The translations under genes and the position numbers were made by a program. The notes under the pieces were generated by a model that saw only the letters and a program-made list of their open reading frames with translations, was not told the DNA's origin and ran no database searches. DNA of 64,000 nt from the NCBI RefSeq assembly GCF_001270495.1, contig NZ_LGUR01000117.1:1-64000 (forward strand). Reading direction: 5' to 3'. Origin of the DNA: Streptomyces viridochromogenes. Lineage in GTDB: Bacteria > Actinomycetota > Actinomycetes > Streptomycetales > Streptomycetaceae. Shown here piece after piece: positions 51,210 through 59,289 of the stretch. Every line of letters begins with the position of its first letter. Within the stretch, counting starts at the first letter, position 1.

Positions 51210-51983
51210 ATGAGGGGCGGGAACGTCGTACTCGGAGCGGCCGGGCTCGCGGCCTTCCTGGCCCTGGGCGAGGCGGTGCCGCGGCTCGGCCTGGTCAAGG
51301 AGGCGTACTTCCCGCCGACGAGCCGTATCGCCGCAGCGCTCGTGGACGAGGTCGCCGACGCCGCCTTCTGGAGCGCGCTCGGCGACACCCTCACCGGCTG
51401 GGCGCTGGGCCTGGCGATCGCGTCCTGCGCGGGCGTCGTGGTCGGCGTGGTCGTCTCGATCGTGCCGTACCTGCGCGACGCGACAGCCTCCACGATCGAG
51501 TTCCTGCGCCCCATCCCGTCCGTGGCACTGATCCCGCTGGCGGTGCTGCTCTACGGCACCGAACTGAAGTCGGTGCTCCTGCTGGTGGTGTACGCCTCCT
51601 TCTGGCAGGTACTGATCCAGACTCTGTACGGCGTCCAGGACGTCGACCCGGTCGCCGAGGAGACGGCACGCAGTTACGGCCTCGGCACCTGGGCGCGCGT
51701 GCGCCATGTGCTGTGGCCGACGGCCCTGCCGTACGTCATGACGGGTGTGCGGCTCGCCGCCGCGGTGGCGCTGATCCTCGCGATCACCACCGAACTCGTC
51801 ATCGGCGCCCCGGGGTTGGGCCGGCAGATCGCGGTGGCGCAGACCTCGCAGGCGGTGCCGGAGATGTACGCGCTGATCGTGGTCGCGGGGCTCCTGGGGC
51901 TGCTCGTCAACGTCGGCGCGCGTACGGTGGAGCGGCGGGCGCTGGCCTGGCACCAGTCGGTGCGCGGGGAGGTGGCGGTGTGA
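51210..51983 (+). CDS. NitT/TauT-type ABC transporter permease 1
   Basis: A 257-residue SsuC/TauC-like permease with about six hydrophobic segments. The EAA loop is EETARSYGLGTWARVRHVLW with the trailing PTALPYVMTG. ELVIGAPGLGRQI appears near the end. It starts 13 bases after the binding-protein stop and overlaps the next permease by 4 bases. Two different permeases in one operon imply a heterodimeric channel. Confidence 0.93.
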   Translation: MRGGNVVLGAAGLAAFLALGEAVPRLGLVKEAYFPPTSRIAAALVDEVADAAFWSALGDTLTGWALGLAIASCAGVVVGVVVSIVPYLRDATASTIEFLRPIPSVALIPLAVLLYGTELKSVLLLVVYASFWQVLIQTLYGVQDVDPVAEETARSYGLGTWARVRHVLWPTALPYVMTGVRLAAAVALILAITTELVIGAPGLGRQIAVAQTSQAVPEMYALIVVAGLLGLLVNVGARTVERRALAWHQSVRGEVAV

Positions 51984-52759
51984 TCGGGCGGCTGCTGCTG
52001 AGACTGCTCTTCGTCGTCGCGCTGCCCGTGGTGCTGGTCGCCGTGTGGTGGGCGGCGTCGGACGGCAGCACGGACCCCTTCTGGCCGCCACTGCGCACGA
52101 TCCTCGACACCTTCCCGGACGTCTGGACGGCCGACCGTCTGCGCACGGACGTCGTCCCGAGCATCCTGCGCCTCCTGGGCGGCTATGCGCTGGCCGCCCT
52201 GGCCGGCGTGGCGCTCGGCACGTTGATCGGCTCCTACCGCAGGGTGCGCGCGGTGTGCGAACCGGTCCTGGAGTTCCTGCGGGCCGTACCGCCGCCCGTG
52301 CTGATCCCCGTCATCATGCTGTTCGCGGGCATCGGCGACACCATGAAGGTCGTCGTCATCGCCAGCGGCTGCGTCTGGCCGATCCTGCTCAACACCGTGG
52401 AGGGCGTACGCGCGGTCGATTCGGTGATGCTGGAGACAGCCCGCTCGTACGGTGTCACGGGGACCGCCCGACTGCGCCATCTGGTGCTGCCCTCCGCGAG
52501 CCCGCAGATCTTCACCGGACTGCGCCAGGCACTCTCGATCGGCATCATCCTCATGGTCATCAGCGAGATGTTCGCCGCCGACAACGGCATAGGCTTCACC
52601 GTCGTCCAGTTCCAGCGCAGCTTCGCGATCCCCGACATGTGGACCGGCATCCTCGTCCTCGGCCTGCTCGGCTTCCTGCTCTCCGTCGTCTTCCAGCTGG
52701 TCGAGCGCCGGGTGCTCGGCTGGTACCGCGGTCTGCGCGCGACCACCCGGCGGTCCTGA
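51980..52759 (+). CDS. NitT/TauT-type ABC transporter permease 2
   Basis: A 259-residue second permease of the same family. GTG 51980 overlaps permease 1. The EAA loop is LETARSYGVTGTARLRHLVL followed by PSASPQIFTGLRQAL, and EMFAADNGIGFTVVQFQ is near the C-terminus. It ends directly before the ATPase gene. Confidence 0.93.
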   Translation: MIGRLLLRLLFVVALPVVLVAVWWAASDGSTDPFWPPLRTILDTFPDVWTADRLRTDVVPSILRLLGGYALAALAGVALGTLIGSYRRVRAVCEPVLEFLRAVPPPVLIPVIMLFAGIGDTMKVVVIASGCVWPILLNTVEGVRAVDSVMLETARSYGVTGTARLRHLVLPSASPQIFTGLRQALSIGIILMVISEMFAADNGIGFTVVQFQRSFAIPDMWTGILVLGLLGFLLSVVFQLVERRVLGWYRGLRATTRRS

Positions 52760-53620
52760 GTGAACACCGTGAAGGGGCAGGGGTCCATGCTCGACGTACG
52801 CGGCCTGAAGAAGGTCTACGAGGGTTCCGGACGGCGCGTGGAGGCGGTGCGCGACCTCACCTTCACCGTCGACGCGGGCGAACTGGTCTGTCTCGTCGGC
52901 CCGTCGGGCTGCGGCAAGACGACGCTGCTGAAGTGCATGGGCGGACTGCTCACGCCGACGAGTGGTGAAGTCCTCCTGGAGGGGCGGAAGGTGGACGGGC
53001 CGCCGCCCGGGATGGCGTTCGTCTTCCAGGAGTACGGGCGCAGCCTCTTCCCCTGGATGCGCGTCGGCGAGAACGTCGAACTCCCCCTGAAGCAGAAGGG
53101 CTTGACCAAGCAACGGCGGCGTGAGCTGGTGCGGGACGCTCTGGAGTCGGTGGGGCTGACGGACGCCGTGGGGGCGTATCCGTGGCAGCTGTCCGGCGGC
53201 ATGCAGCAGCGGGTCGCCATCGCCCGGGCACTGGCGTACGAGCCCCGGGTACTGCTGATGGACGAGCCGTTCGCGGCGGTGGACGCGCAGACCCGGGCCG
53301 ATCTGGAGGACCTGGTCCGGGGCCTGTGGCGGGAACGCGGCATCACCATCCTGTTCGTCACCCATGACATCGACGAGGCCGTGTACCTGGGCGAGCGGGT
53401 CCTCGTCCTGTCCGCATCCCCCACCGTCGTCCAGGAGCAGCTGAAGGTCGACCTGCCCGCGGACCGCGACCAGCTGCACACCCGCGTGGACCCACGCTTC
53501 GCCGAGCTGCGCACCCATGTGTACGCACAGATCCAGGCGGCCAAGCGCGGGGGCGTGCGGGACGCGGTCGCGAAGTCGGATGGACCGCACGACCCTGACG
53601 GGGCGCCGCCGGCGACCTGA
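52760..53620 (+). CDS. NitT/TauT-type ABC transporter ATPase
   Basis: A 286-residue ATPase of the SsuB/TauB class. Walker A is VGPSGCGKTT, the Q-loop MAFVFQEYGRSLFPWM, the signature [19 protein letters not shown], Walker B VLLMDEPFAAVDAQTR and the switch FVTHDIDEAVYLGERVLVLS. GTG 52760 follows the permease stop directly; ATG 52787 with a GGGGCAGGGG upstream is an equally good start. A long hairpin overlaps its last codons. Confidence 0.94.
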   Translation: MNTVKGQGSMLDVRGLKKVYEGSGRRVEAVRDLTFTVDAGELVCLVGPSGCGKTTLLKCMGGLLTPTSGEVLLEGRKVDGPPPGMAFVFQEYGRSLFPWMRVGENVELPLKQKGLTKQRRRELVRDALESVGLTDAVGAYPWQLSGGMQQRVAIARALAYEPRVLLMDEPFAAVDAQTRADLEDLVRGLWRERGITILFVTHDIDEAVYLGERVLVLSASPTVVQEQLKVDLPADRDQLHTRVDPRFAELRTHVYAQIQAAKRGGVRDAVAKSDGPHDPDGAPPAT

Positions 53621-53636
53621 ACGCCGGCGGTGCCCC
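53600..53636. terminator. bidirectional hairpin between convergent genes
   Basis: A 14-bp stem GGGGCGCCGCCGGC / GCCGGCGGTGCCCC with one mismatch and a 9-base loop. It spans the stop codon of the ABC ATPase (53618-53620) and ends 3 bases before the stop of the convergent gene at 53639, so it can terminate both transcripts. Confidence 0.75.
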
Positions 53637-53638
53637 GT

Positions 53639-54301
53639 TCAGTCCTCGGGGGTCGGTACCACGCGCAGGTGGGCCGGGCCACGCCGTGCCCCCCTGGCCC
53701 TCGACCGGTCGCGGCGCACCTCGCGCAGGACCAGTGTCAGCCGGGTGTACCCCATCTCCTGCAGGGTCCGGGGCGTCTCGTCGACGACCCGGCAGTCGGT
53801 GGCGCCCCAGCGCGGGTCCGGATGCAGCAGCGGGCGCACGGCGCCGTCCAGTGCGACCGCCCGCTCGCCGACCGCGCGGATCCAGTGCGGCAGGCCCTGC
53901 CGGTAGGCGGCCTCCATGATCGGGTCCTGGGCGATCTCCCGGCGGATGGCCTGGAGGCCGTGGTCGTGGCCGTGCCGCTCCAGCGCCGCCGCGAAGTGGG
54001 CCAGCATCGGCAGGCACCAGCTGGACTCGTGCTCGCCGAGGACGGTGCTCGCGTCCGGGTGGAAGAGCACGAACCTGAGGAGGTTGTCATCGGGCATGGC
54101 CGTCGGATGGGGTCCCACGCCACGGAAAAGTGACGCGAAAGCGGCGTTCGCCAGGACGACGTCCCAGCGGTGGTCGACGATGACGGACGGGAAGGGCACG
54201 GCCTCCACAAGGGTGGAGTAATCGCGTAGATACGCCTCGGCCTCGGGCCGCTCGGGGACGGGCCGCGGTACGGACCGCTGCCCACCTGCCTGATATGCCA
54301 T
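53639..54301 (-). CDS. orphan MmyB-like ligand-binding-domain protein
   Basis: A 220-residue protein. LVEAVPFPSVIVDHRWDVVL, NAAFASLFRGVGPHPT and DNLLRFVLFHPDAS match the PAS-like MmyB domain that normally follows an N-terminal HTH in Streptomyces regulators. Here no helix-turn-helix precedes it; the 40 N-terminal residues are Pro/Arg-rich. ATG 54301 is used; the frame extends 20 codons further but looks non-coding. It could be a ligand sensor acting with another protein or a gene that lost its DNA-binding domain. Confidence 0.7.
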   Translation of the reverse strand: MAYQAGGQRSVPRPVPERPEAEAYLRDYSTLVEAVPFPSVIVDHRWDVVLANAAFASLFRGVGPHPTAMPDDNLLRFVLFHPDASTVLGEHESSWCLPMLAHFAAALERHGHDHGLQAIRREIAQDPIMEAAYRQGLPHWIRAVGERAVALDGAVRPLLHPDPRWGATDCRVVDETPRTLQEMGYTRLTLVLREVRRDRSRARGARRGPAHLRVVPTPED

Positions 54302-54524
54302 CGGGAGGTCACCCCTCTTGCCTATGCGGCCTTCACGCGGCGCCTTGATCCTGCTGCCCACGCCGGAGCCGTGTCAACTATCGTGGCATTTCATGCCGGT
54401 TGACGGCTGAAATTGGACACAGTTGTGGCGAGACCTGGATGTGAGTTCGAACTACCCGGTAATCTCCGTCGAGTTCACGGCAACCGCTTGTGAGAAGCCT
54501 GTGAGAGACGTAGGAGATCTGTCG

Positions 54525-55175
54525 GTGACGGATGGCATCGAGGGTCCGGGCGCCACGCCGACGGCTGAGCTGCCGGCCGTCGTCGCCCGTGTCACCGCGC
54601 TCGCCGACCGGCTCGGCGTGCCGCACGCGGAGGTCTTCGACTCCGGCCGTCTGTCCGTCGCCTCCGGCGTCCCGGTTCCCGTGGTCAAGGCGCTGCTCAG
54701 CGGGCGTCCCGCGGGTGAGCCCGACGTGCAGGCCCGGTTCCTTCAGCGGCTCGACCTGCTGCGCCGCACCCGCCTCAAGCCGAACGGCCGCAAGTACACC
54801 CAGCAGGAGATCGCGGACGGCGCCGGCATGTCACGGCAGCAGGCGGGCGCCCTCATCAACGGCGACCGGCGCCCCACCATGGAGCACTGCGACGCCATCC
54901 AGCGCTTCTTCCGCGTCCACGCCGGATTCCTCACGGCCGAGGACCCCGAGGCGCTCGCGGGCGCCCTTCAGCGCACCGAGCAGGACCTGTTGCAGAAGCT
55001 GGCGGAGCGCGAGGCGGCGCAGGCCGCCGAGGACCCGCTGGAGAGACTCCTCCAGGACCACGGTGTGCGCGGCATAGCCTGGCGGGCCGCCCAACTGCCC
55101 ACCGACCAGCACCGCGACAAGGTCGCGGAGTGGCTGGACATGCTCTTGGAAAGCGTCAAGCGGCCCGAGTCGTGA
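54525..55175 (+). CDS. XRE-type helix-turn-helix regulator
   Basis: A 216-residue protein. GTG 54525 has GGAG 8 bases upstream. After a linker with a first helical repeat (VALADR-type segment), the HTH reads KYTQQEIADGAGMSRQQAGA, with INGDRRPTMEHCDAIQRFF completing a lambda-repressor-like domain (about residues 88-125). The C-terminal 80 residues are charged helices. Its stop overlaps the ImmA-like gene, a common pairing in which the peptidase may cleave the regulator. Confidence 0.8.
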   Translation: MTDGIEGPGATPTAELPAVVARVTALADRLGVPHAEVFDSGRLSVASGVPVPVVKALLSGRPAGEPDVQARFLQRLDLLRRTRLKPNGRKYTQQEIADGAGMSRQQAGALINGDRRPTMEHCDAIQRFFRVHAGFLTAEDPEALAGALQRTEQDLLQKLAEREAAQAAEDPLERLLQDHGVRGIAWRAAQLPTDQHRDKVAEWLDMLLESVKRPES

Positions 55176-55753
55176 TCCGGAGGGGAAAACCGGGGAAGAA
55201 CGGGAGAACTGTGGGCATCGGTAGGGAAATGCGCCGCCTGTGCGGCGAGTTGGTCGCGGAGCTGGCGTTTCCGGCGCCCGCACCGCCCGAGAAGGTGTAC
55301 CGCGCGCTGTGCGACGCGATGAGCAGACGCCGCGGCCGCCCCGTCCACTTCCGTACGGCCGTGTTCCCGCCCGGCACGGCCAGCGGGCTGTGGCTCGACA
55401 TGGCCGACCAGGACCTCGTCGTGATCGAGGAACGCACCGCTCCCGACCACCAGCTGGTCATCCTCGGCCACGAGCTGTGGCACATGAAGGCCGGCCACAG
55501 CAGCCACAGCATCGAGGGCGCCAGCGTCGCGGCCCGTCTCCTCGACGACGAAGCCGATCTGCGCTCGACGGTGCTCAAGGTCGCCGCCCGCAACCACTTC
55601 GACCAGGCCGAGGAGAAGGAGGCCGAGAGCTTCGGCCTGCTGCTCGCCAGCAAGTGCCGTACCTGGCTGGCGGTTTCCTCGGCGCGGGGACAGCGGGACC
55701 ACTTGGCGGGGCGGATCGAGGCGTCACTGGGCTACCTGGGGCCACAGGGCTGA
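55172..55753 (+). CDS. ImmA/IrrE-type metallopeptidase
   Basis: About 193 residues. The zinc-binding motif HELWHMKAGH (HExxH) and a later acidic EEKEAESFGLLLASK helix are those of ImmA/IrrE (COG2856) peptidases. GTG 55172 overlaps the regulator stop; GTG 55211, with GGGAG 6 bases upstream, is an alternative. Paired with the XRE regulator, it probably releases repression in response to an unknown signal. Confidence 0.82.
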   Translation: MIRRGKPGKNGRTVGIGREMRRLCGELVAELAFPAPAPPEKVYRALCDAMSRRRGRPVHFRTAVFPPGTASGLWLDMADQDLVVIEERTAPDHQLVILGHELWHMKAGHSSHSIEGASVAARLLDDEADLRSTVLKVAARNHFDQAEEKEAESFGLLLASKCRTWLAVSSARGQRDHLAGRIEASLGYLGPQG

Positions 55754-55861
55754 CCCTCCGCCCTGCCGGGGGGCCGATTGTCAGTGGTGGACGGCAAGCT
55801 GGTGGTACGCCCTCATATGCGGGGCGTGACGCGATGACGCCGATCCGGGGAGAGCCGACCG

Positions 55862-56092
55862 ATGCCCACCGCCGTACTGACCGACCGCGAGCGCACCGCC
55901 GTCCAGGCCTATCTGCGGCTGTTGCACACCGTACGAGCCGCGTTCGACGGTCCGCCCGGAGCGAGCCGGCCGTCCGTCGTGCCGCCCGCCGTCCTCGCCG
56001 AGGCGGAGCAGGCACTGGCGGACGCGGGCCTGAGCGGCAACGAGGAGGTGTTCTTCCGGATGCTCCAGAGCTGGTGTCCGGCGGAGCCGTAG
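55862..56092 (+). CDS. 76-residue helical hypothetical protein
   Basis: The sequence MPTAVLTDRERTAVQAYLRL, followed by a proline-containing linker and AEAEQALADAGLSGNEEVFF, predicts two or three helices. It is on the same strand as the peptidase gene 108 bases upstream and convergent with the PPTase gene. A GC-rich but genuine-looking frame with good third-position bias; function unknown. Confidence 0.5.
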   Translation: MPTAVLTDRERTAVQAYLRLLHTVRAAFDGPPGASRPSVVPPAVLAEAEQALADAGLSGNEEVFFRMLQSWCPAEP

Positions 56093-56117
56093 CGGATCAC
56101 GCAACGACCCCGGGGGC

Positions 56118-56798
56118 TCAGGTGTGCGGCACGCTCACCGCTGTCGCCACCAGCCCCCGCTGGACGGTCCACCGGCCCTCGAACCCATCGAGCTGACGGT
56201 CGCCGACCCATGGTCCCGGCACCAGCAGCCGGGCGCGGAAGCCGCCGCTGCGCCGGTCGCCGGGGTCGGTGAAGACGTCGATGTCGGCCTCGGTGAAGTC
56301 CAGCCACTTTCCGGTGAGAGGGAACCACGCCTTGTAGACGGATTCCTTGGCGCTGAAAAGAAGCCGGTCCCAGTGCACGCCGGGGTGGTCGCCGGCCAGG
56401 CGGCGCAGCCGTTCCTCCTCGGCGGGCAGGGCGACGGCGGGCAGCACGCCCTCCGGGAGCGTCTGGTGGGGCTCGGCGTCGACGCCGAGGGAGGCCAGGT
56501 CGGCGGCGCGGACCAGCGCGGCGGCGCAGTAGCCGTCGCAGTGGGTCATGCTGCCGACCAGGCCGGCCGGCCAGACCGGGGCGCCGCGTTCGCCGGGCAG
56601 GATCGGCTGTGCCGGCACGCCGAGCTTGTCCATGGCGCGCCGCGCGCAGGAGCGGACGACGGCGAACTCCCGGCGGCGCTTGCCGACCGCCCGGGCCACG
56701 ACCGCCTCCTCCTCGGGGTAGAGGACCGTGTTCACGGGCTCTTCGTCGCCGTACGCCTCGACGGTGACCACCGAGGCCGGCAGCAGTTCCTCGATCAA
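56118..56798 (-). CDS. Sfp-type 4'-phosphopantetheinyl transferase
   Basis: A 226-residue PPTase that activates carrier proteins of polyketide, peptide and fatty acid synthases. GSMTHCDGYCAAALVRA, the magnesium motif LGVDAEPHQ and the catalytic WDRLLFSAKESVYKAWFPL are present. The best start is TTG 56798, which overlaps the upstream metallophosphoesterase stop (TTGA) and is preceded by GGGAGGACGG. Homologues usually start ATG at this position. It ends just before the convergent hypothetical gene. Confidence 0.9.
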   Translation of the reverse strand: MIEELLPASVVTVEAYGDEEPVNTVLYPEEEAVVARAVGKRRREFAVVRSCARRAMDKLGVPAQPILPGERGAPVWPAGLVGSMTHCDGYCAAALVRAADLASLGVDAEPHQTLPEGVLPAVALPAEEERLRRLAGDHPGVHWDRLLFSAKESVYKAWFPLTGKWLDFTEADIDVFTDPGDRRSGGFRARLLVPGPWVGDRQLDGFEGRWTVQRGLVATAVSVPHT

Positions 56799-57655
56799 CG
56801 GGTGCCGTCCTCCCTGGGCAGAATCCGGCGCAGCCGTCCGGGCGGGTCCGGTCGCTTGCTCCACTCGCGGGGGTATCCCACCGACACCTCCTCGAAGCGG
56901 ACGCCCTCGTGCCAGGTGGTCCGCGGGATGTGGAGGTGGCCGTAGACCATGGTCTCGACCCGGAATCTGCGGTGCCAGTCCGCGGTCAGCCGGGTGCCGC
57001 ACCACATGGCGAACTCGGGGTACCACAGCACGTCCATGGGATGCCGGTCCAGCGGGTAGTGGTTGACGAGGACGGTGGCCAGGTCCTCGGGCAGTGCGGC
57101 GAGCCGGCGCTCGGTCTCGGCGACCCGGGCCGCGCACCAGGCCTCGCGGGACGGGTACGGGTCGGGGTGCAGCAGGTACTCGTCGTTGCACACGATCCCG
57201 GTCCCGTTGGCGTACGTCAGCCCCTCCTCCTTGGTGGTGCAGCCGGAGGGCAGGAACGAGTAGTCGTACAGCAGAAAGAGCGGCGCCACGGCGACCGGGC
57301 CGCCGGGACCGTCCCAGACGGGGTAAGGGTCCTCGGGGGTCGTCACGCCGAGTTCCCGGCACAGCTCGACCAGGTGCTCGTAGCGGGCGACGCCGCGCAG
57401 GGTGACGGAGTCCTTGGGGTGGGTCCACAGTTCGTGGTTGCCGGGTGCCCAGACGACCTTGTGGAAGCGGTCCGCGAGCGTTTTGAGGGCCCATCGGATG
57501 TCCGCCACGGTCTCCGCCACGTCACCGGCGACGAGCAGCCAGTCGTCGTCGGAATCCGGGCGCATCTTCTCGACGAGGGCGCGGTTCTCCTCGTAGCCGA
57601 TGTGCAGGTCGCTGATGGCCAGCAGCTTTCCGGCACCGCCGACCGTCGACGTCAC
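56795..57655 (-). CDS. calcineurin-like metallophosphoesterase
   Basis: A 286-residue phosphoesterase with all metal motifs in order: AISDLHIGY (DxH), LVAGDVAETV (GDx), WAPGNHELW (GNHE), VLVNHYPLD and VYGHLHIPRT (GHxH). GTG 57655 with AAGGGG upstream is chosen. It is coupled to the PPTase gene, a pairing widespread in Streptomyces. The substrate is unknown; processing of phosphopantetheine-related metabolites is a guess from the pairing. Confidence 0.9.
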   Translation of the reverse strand: MTSTVGGAGKLLAISDLHIGYEENRALVEKMRPDSDDDWLLVAGDVAETVADIRWALKTLADRFHKVVWAPGNHELWTHPKDSVTLRGVARYEHLVELCRELGVTTPEDPYPVWDGPGGPVAVAPLFLLYDYSFLPSGCTTKEEGLTYANGTGIVCNDEYLLHPDPYPSREAWCAARVAETERRLAALPEDLATVLVNHYPLDRHPMDVLWYPEFAMWCGTRLTADWHRRFRVETMVYGHLHIPRTTWHEGVRFEEVSVGYPREWSKRPDPPGRLRRILPREDGTR

Positions 57656-57953
57656 ACCTTGCCCCTTTCGATCACACGAACGACACCACGAGACCACAGG
57701 ATGAGTTCACGGTACAAGGGGGATCGGGTCGGCGCCCCGGCGGGGCCGAGCCAGGTGGCCGGGGTGGTCGGGAATGATCCGCAATTCCGTAACACGTACG
57801 TTGCACGCGGCGCCCCTTGAAAGCCGTATGATCGCCCCAACACCACGGCTGACAACGCCCCTTCGCAAGGGGCGGTTTGGTGTCCCTCCAACCACTCTGC
57901 CCGGGCATGGGCCTGCTTCGCCCTGCCCGCGAACCCCGAAAGGACGGCCCTGC
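57656..57953 (+). promoter_or_regulatory. divergent promoter region with leader hairpin
   Basis: Spacer between the divergent phosphoesterase and ATP-grasp genes. A TATGAT -10-like box lies near 57830. A perfect 8-bp stem CGCCCCTT / AAGGGGCG with a CGC loop (57856-57874) is followed by GTTTGGTGT, placed about 80 bases before the ATG. It could be an attenuator or a transcript stabiliser for the ATP-grasp gene. Confidence 0.45.
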
Positions 57954-59090
57954 ATGGTCTCTCGCGTACGCGTCTGGCTCAACCGCACGTACGCGGAGAA
58001 CGTGTTCTTCATGGATCAACTGCGGCGAAATCCCAGTGATCGGGCCGTCGAGATCCATGCGACGCACGGGGACGCCGACTCCCCCGTGCTGGCCGCCGCC
58101 GACACCGCCGAGCTGGAGCCGGAGGGCCTGTCCCCGGCCGGATACGTCGAGTACGCCCTCGCCCAGTGCCGACGCCGTGGCGTCGACGTGTTCGTGCCCC
58201 GGCTCCACCAGTCGGCGATCGTGGCGCACCGCGCGGACTTCGAGGCGGTCGGTACGGCGCTGCTGGCTCCGCCGCCGGAGGCTGTGGCGGTCTTCCACGA
58301 CAAGGTGATCGCCTACGAGGCCGTGCAGGCGGTCGGGGTGCCGGTGCCGCCGTGGTGGCGGGTGCGTGACGCCGATGAACTCGTCGCCGCGGTCGAGGAG
58401 TTGGAGGCGGCCGGTCACAAGGCATGCTTCAAGCCTGCGTCCGGTGCGGGCGGGGTGGGCTTCCGCGTGATCACGCGCGCCCCCTTCTCGCTGATGCACC
58501 TCAGCGGGTTCCCGACTCCGTATGTGCAGCTGGATCATGTCGTGGACGCGTTGCGGCGGGCCGACGAGCCGGTGGACTGGCTGGTCATGCCACGGCTGGA
58601 GCAGCCCGAGGTGTCGGTGGACTGCCTCACCGGTCCCGACAACCGGGTCCGGCTGGCGATCGGCCGGATCAAGAACGGTCGGCGTCGTGGGTTCACCCTT
58701 CAGGAGCAGTGGCTGGAGCCGGCGCGGCTGATCGCGGAGGGGTTCGGGCTGCACTATCTGTCCAACATCCAGTTCCGGATGTTCGGGGAGACGCCGGTGC
58801 TGATGGATGTCAACACGCGGCCGGCCGGGGGCCTGCACCAGCTGTCGCTGTGTGGCGTCAACGTGCCTTGGCTGGCTGTCCAGTTGGCGCTCGGTGAGGA
58901 CCCGGGAGAGGTCGCGCCGCCGTTCCTGGGACAGGACTACACGGTGGTCTCCGGGCCGCGGCCGCTGCGGCCGGTGTCCATTCCGCAGCAGCGGGGCGAG
59001 GTGGAGGGGCCGTTGCTGCCGGCGTTGCCGGCGCCGGCTGACTCCGTCGGGAGCGGGGTCACGTCCGTCACGGCCGGGTTCACCGGCTGA
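57954..59090 (+). CDS. ATP-grasp family protein
   Basis: A 378-residue protein. The N-terminal RVWLNRTYAENVFFMDQL with VDVFVPRLHQSAIVAHRADF resembles the pre-ATP-grasp Rossmann part. Then come HDKVIAYEAVQAVGVPVPPW, the lysine in CFKPASGAGGVGFRV, RLEQPEVSVDCLTG, and the metal-binding MDVNTRPAGGLHQL. The fold ligates a carboxylate to an amine or thiol through an acyl phosphate. Close relatives are common in Streptomyces but I know of no assigned substrate. AAAGGA lies 9 bases before ATG 57954. Confidence 0.8.
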   Translation: MVSRVRVWLNRTYAENVFFMDQLRRNPSDRAVEIHATHGDADSPVLAAADTAELEPEGLSPAGYVEYALAQCRRRGVDVFVPRLHQSAIVAHRADFEAVGTALLAPPPEAVAVFHDKVIAYEAVQAVGVPVPPWWRVRDADELVAAVEELEAAGHKACFKPASGAGGVGFRVITRAPFSLMHLSGFPTPYVQLDHVVDALRRADEPVDWLVMPRLEQPEVSVDCLTGPDNRVRLAIGRIKNGRRRGFTLQEQWLEPARLIAEGFGLHYLSNIQFRMFGETPVLMDVNTRPAGGLHQLSLCGVNVPWLAVQLALGEDPGEVAPPFLGQDYTVVSGPRPLRPVSIPQQRGEVEGPLLPALPAPADSVGSGVTSVTAGFTG

Positions 59091-59172
59091 GGTCGCTCTC
59101 GTCGTCGCCCGGAGAAAAACTTTCCGGGAGGGTGTATCAGGGCGCGGACAGCGTGCTCATAAGAGTGAAAGG

Positions 59173-59230
59173 CACGGGGGAACGCACCACCACGGGGGAA
59201 CGCACCACACGGGGGATGCACGGGGGCTTC
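59173..59230. repeat. short tandem repeat in a convergent spacer
   Basis: Two exact 18-base copies of CACGGGGGAACGCACCAC (59173-59190 and 59191-59208) followed by a degenerate third copy. It lies between the convergent ATP-grasp and fucosidase genes. No function is evident. Confidence 0.75.
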
Positions 59231-59289
59231 GGGTCGGCCGGCGCTGTCACGGGGGCGGCGGCCGGCCGGCCCGAAGGTGCGTCGCGGGG

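Noticed and set aside
51674-53590. 638-residue minus-strand frame
   Set aside because: Antisense shadow of two permeases and an ATPase with clear motifs on the plus strand.
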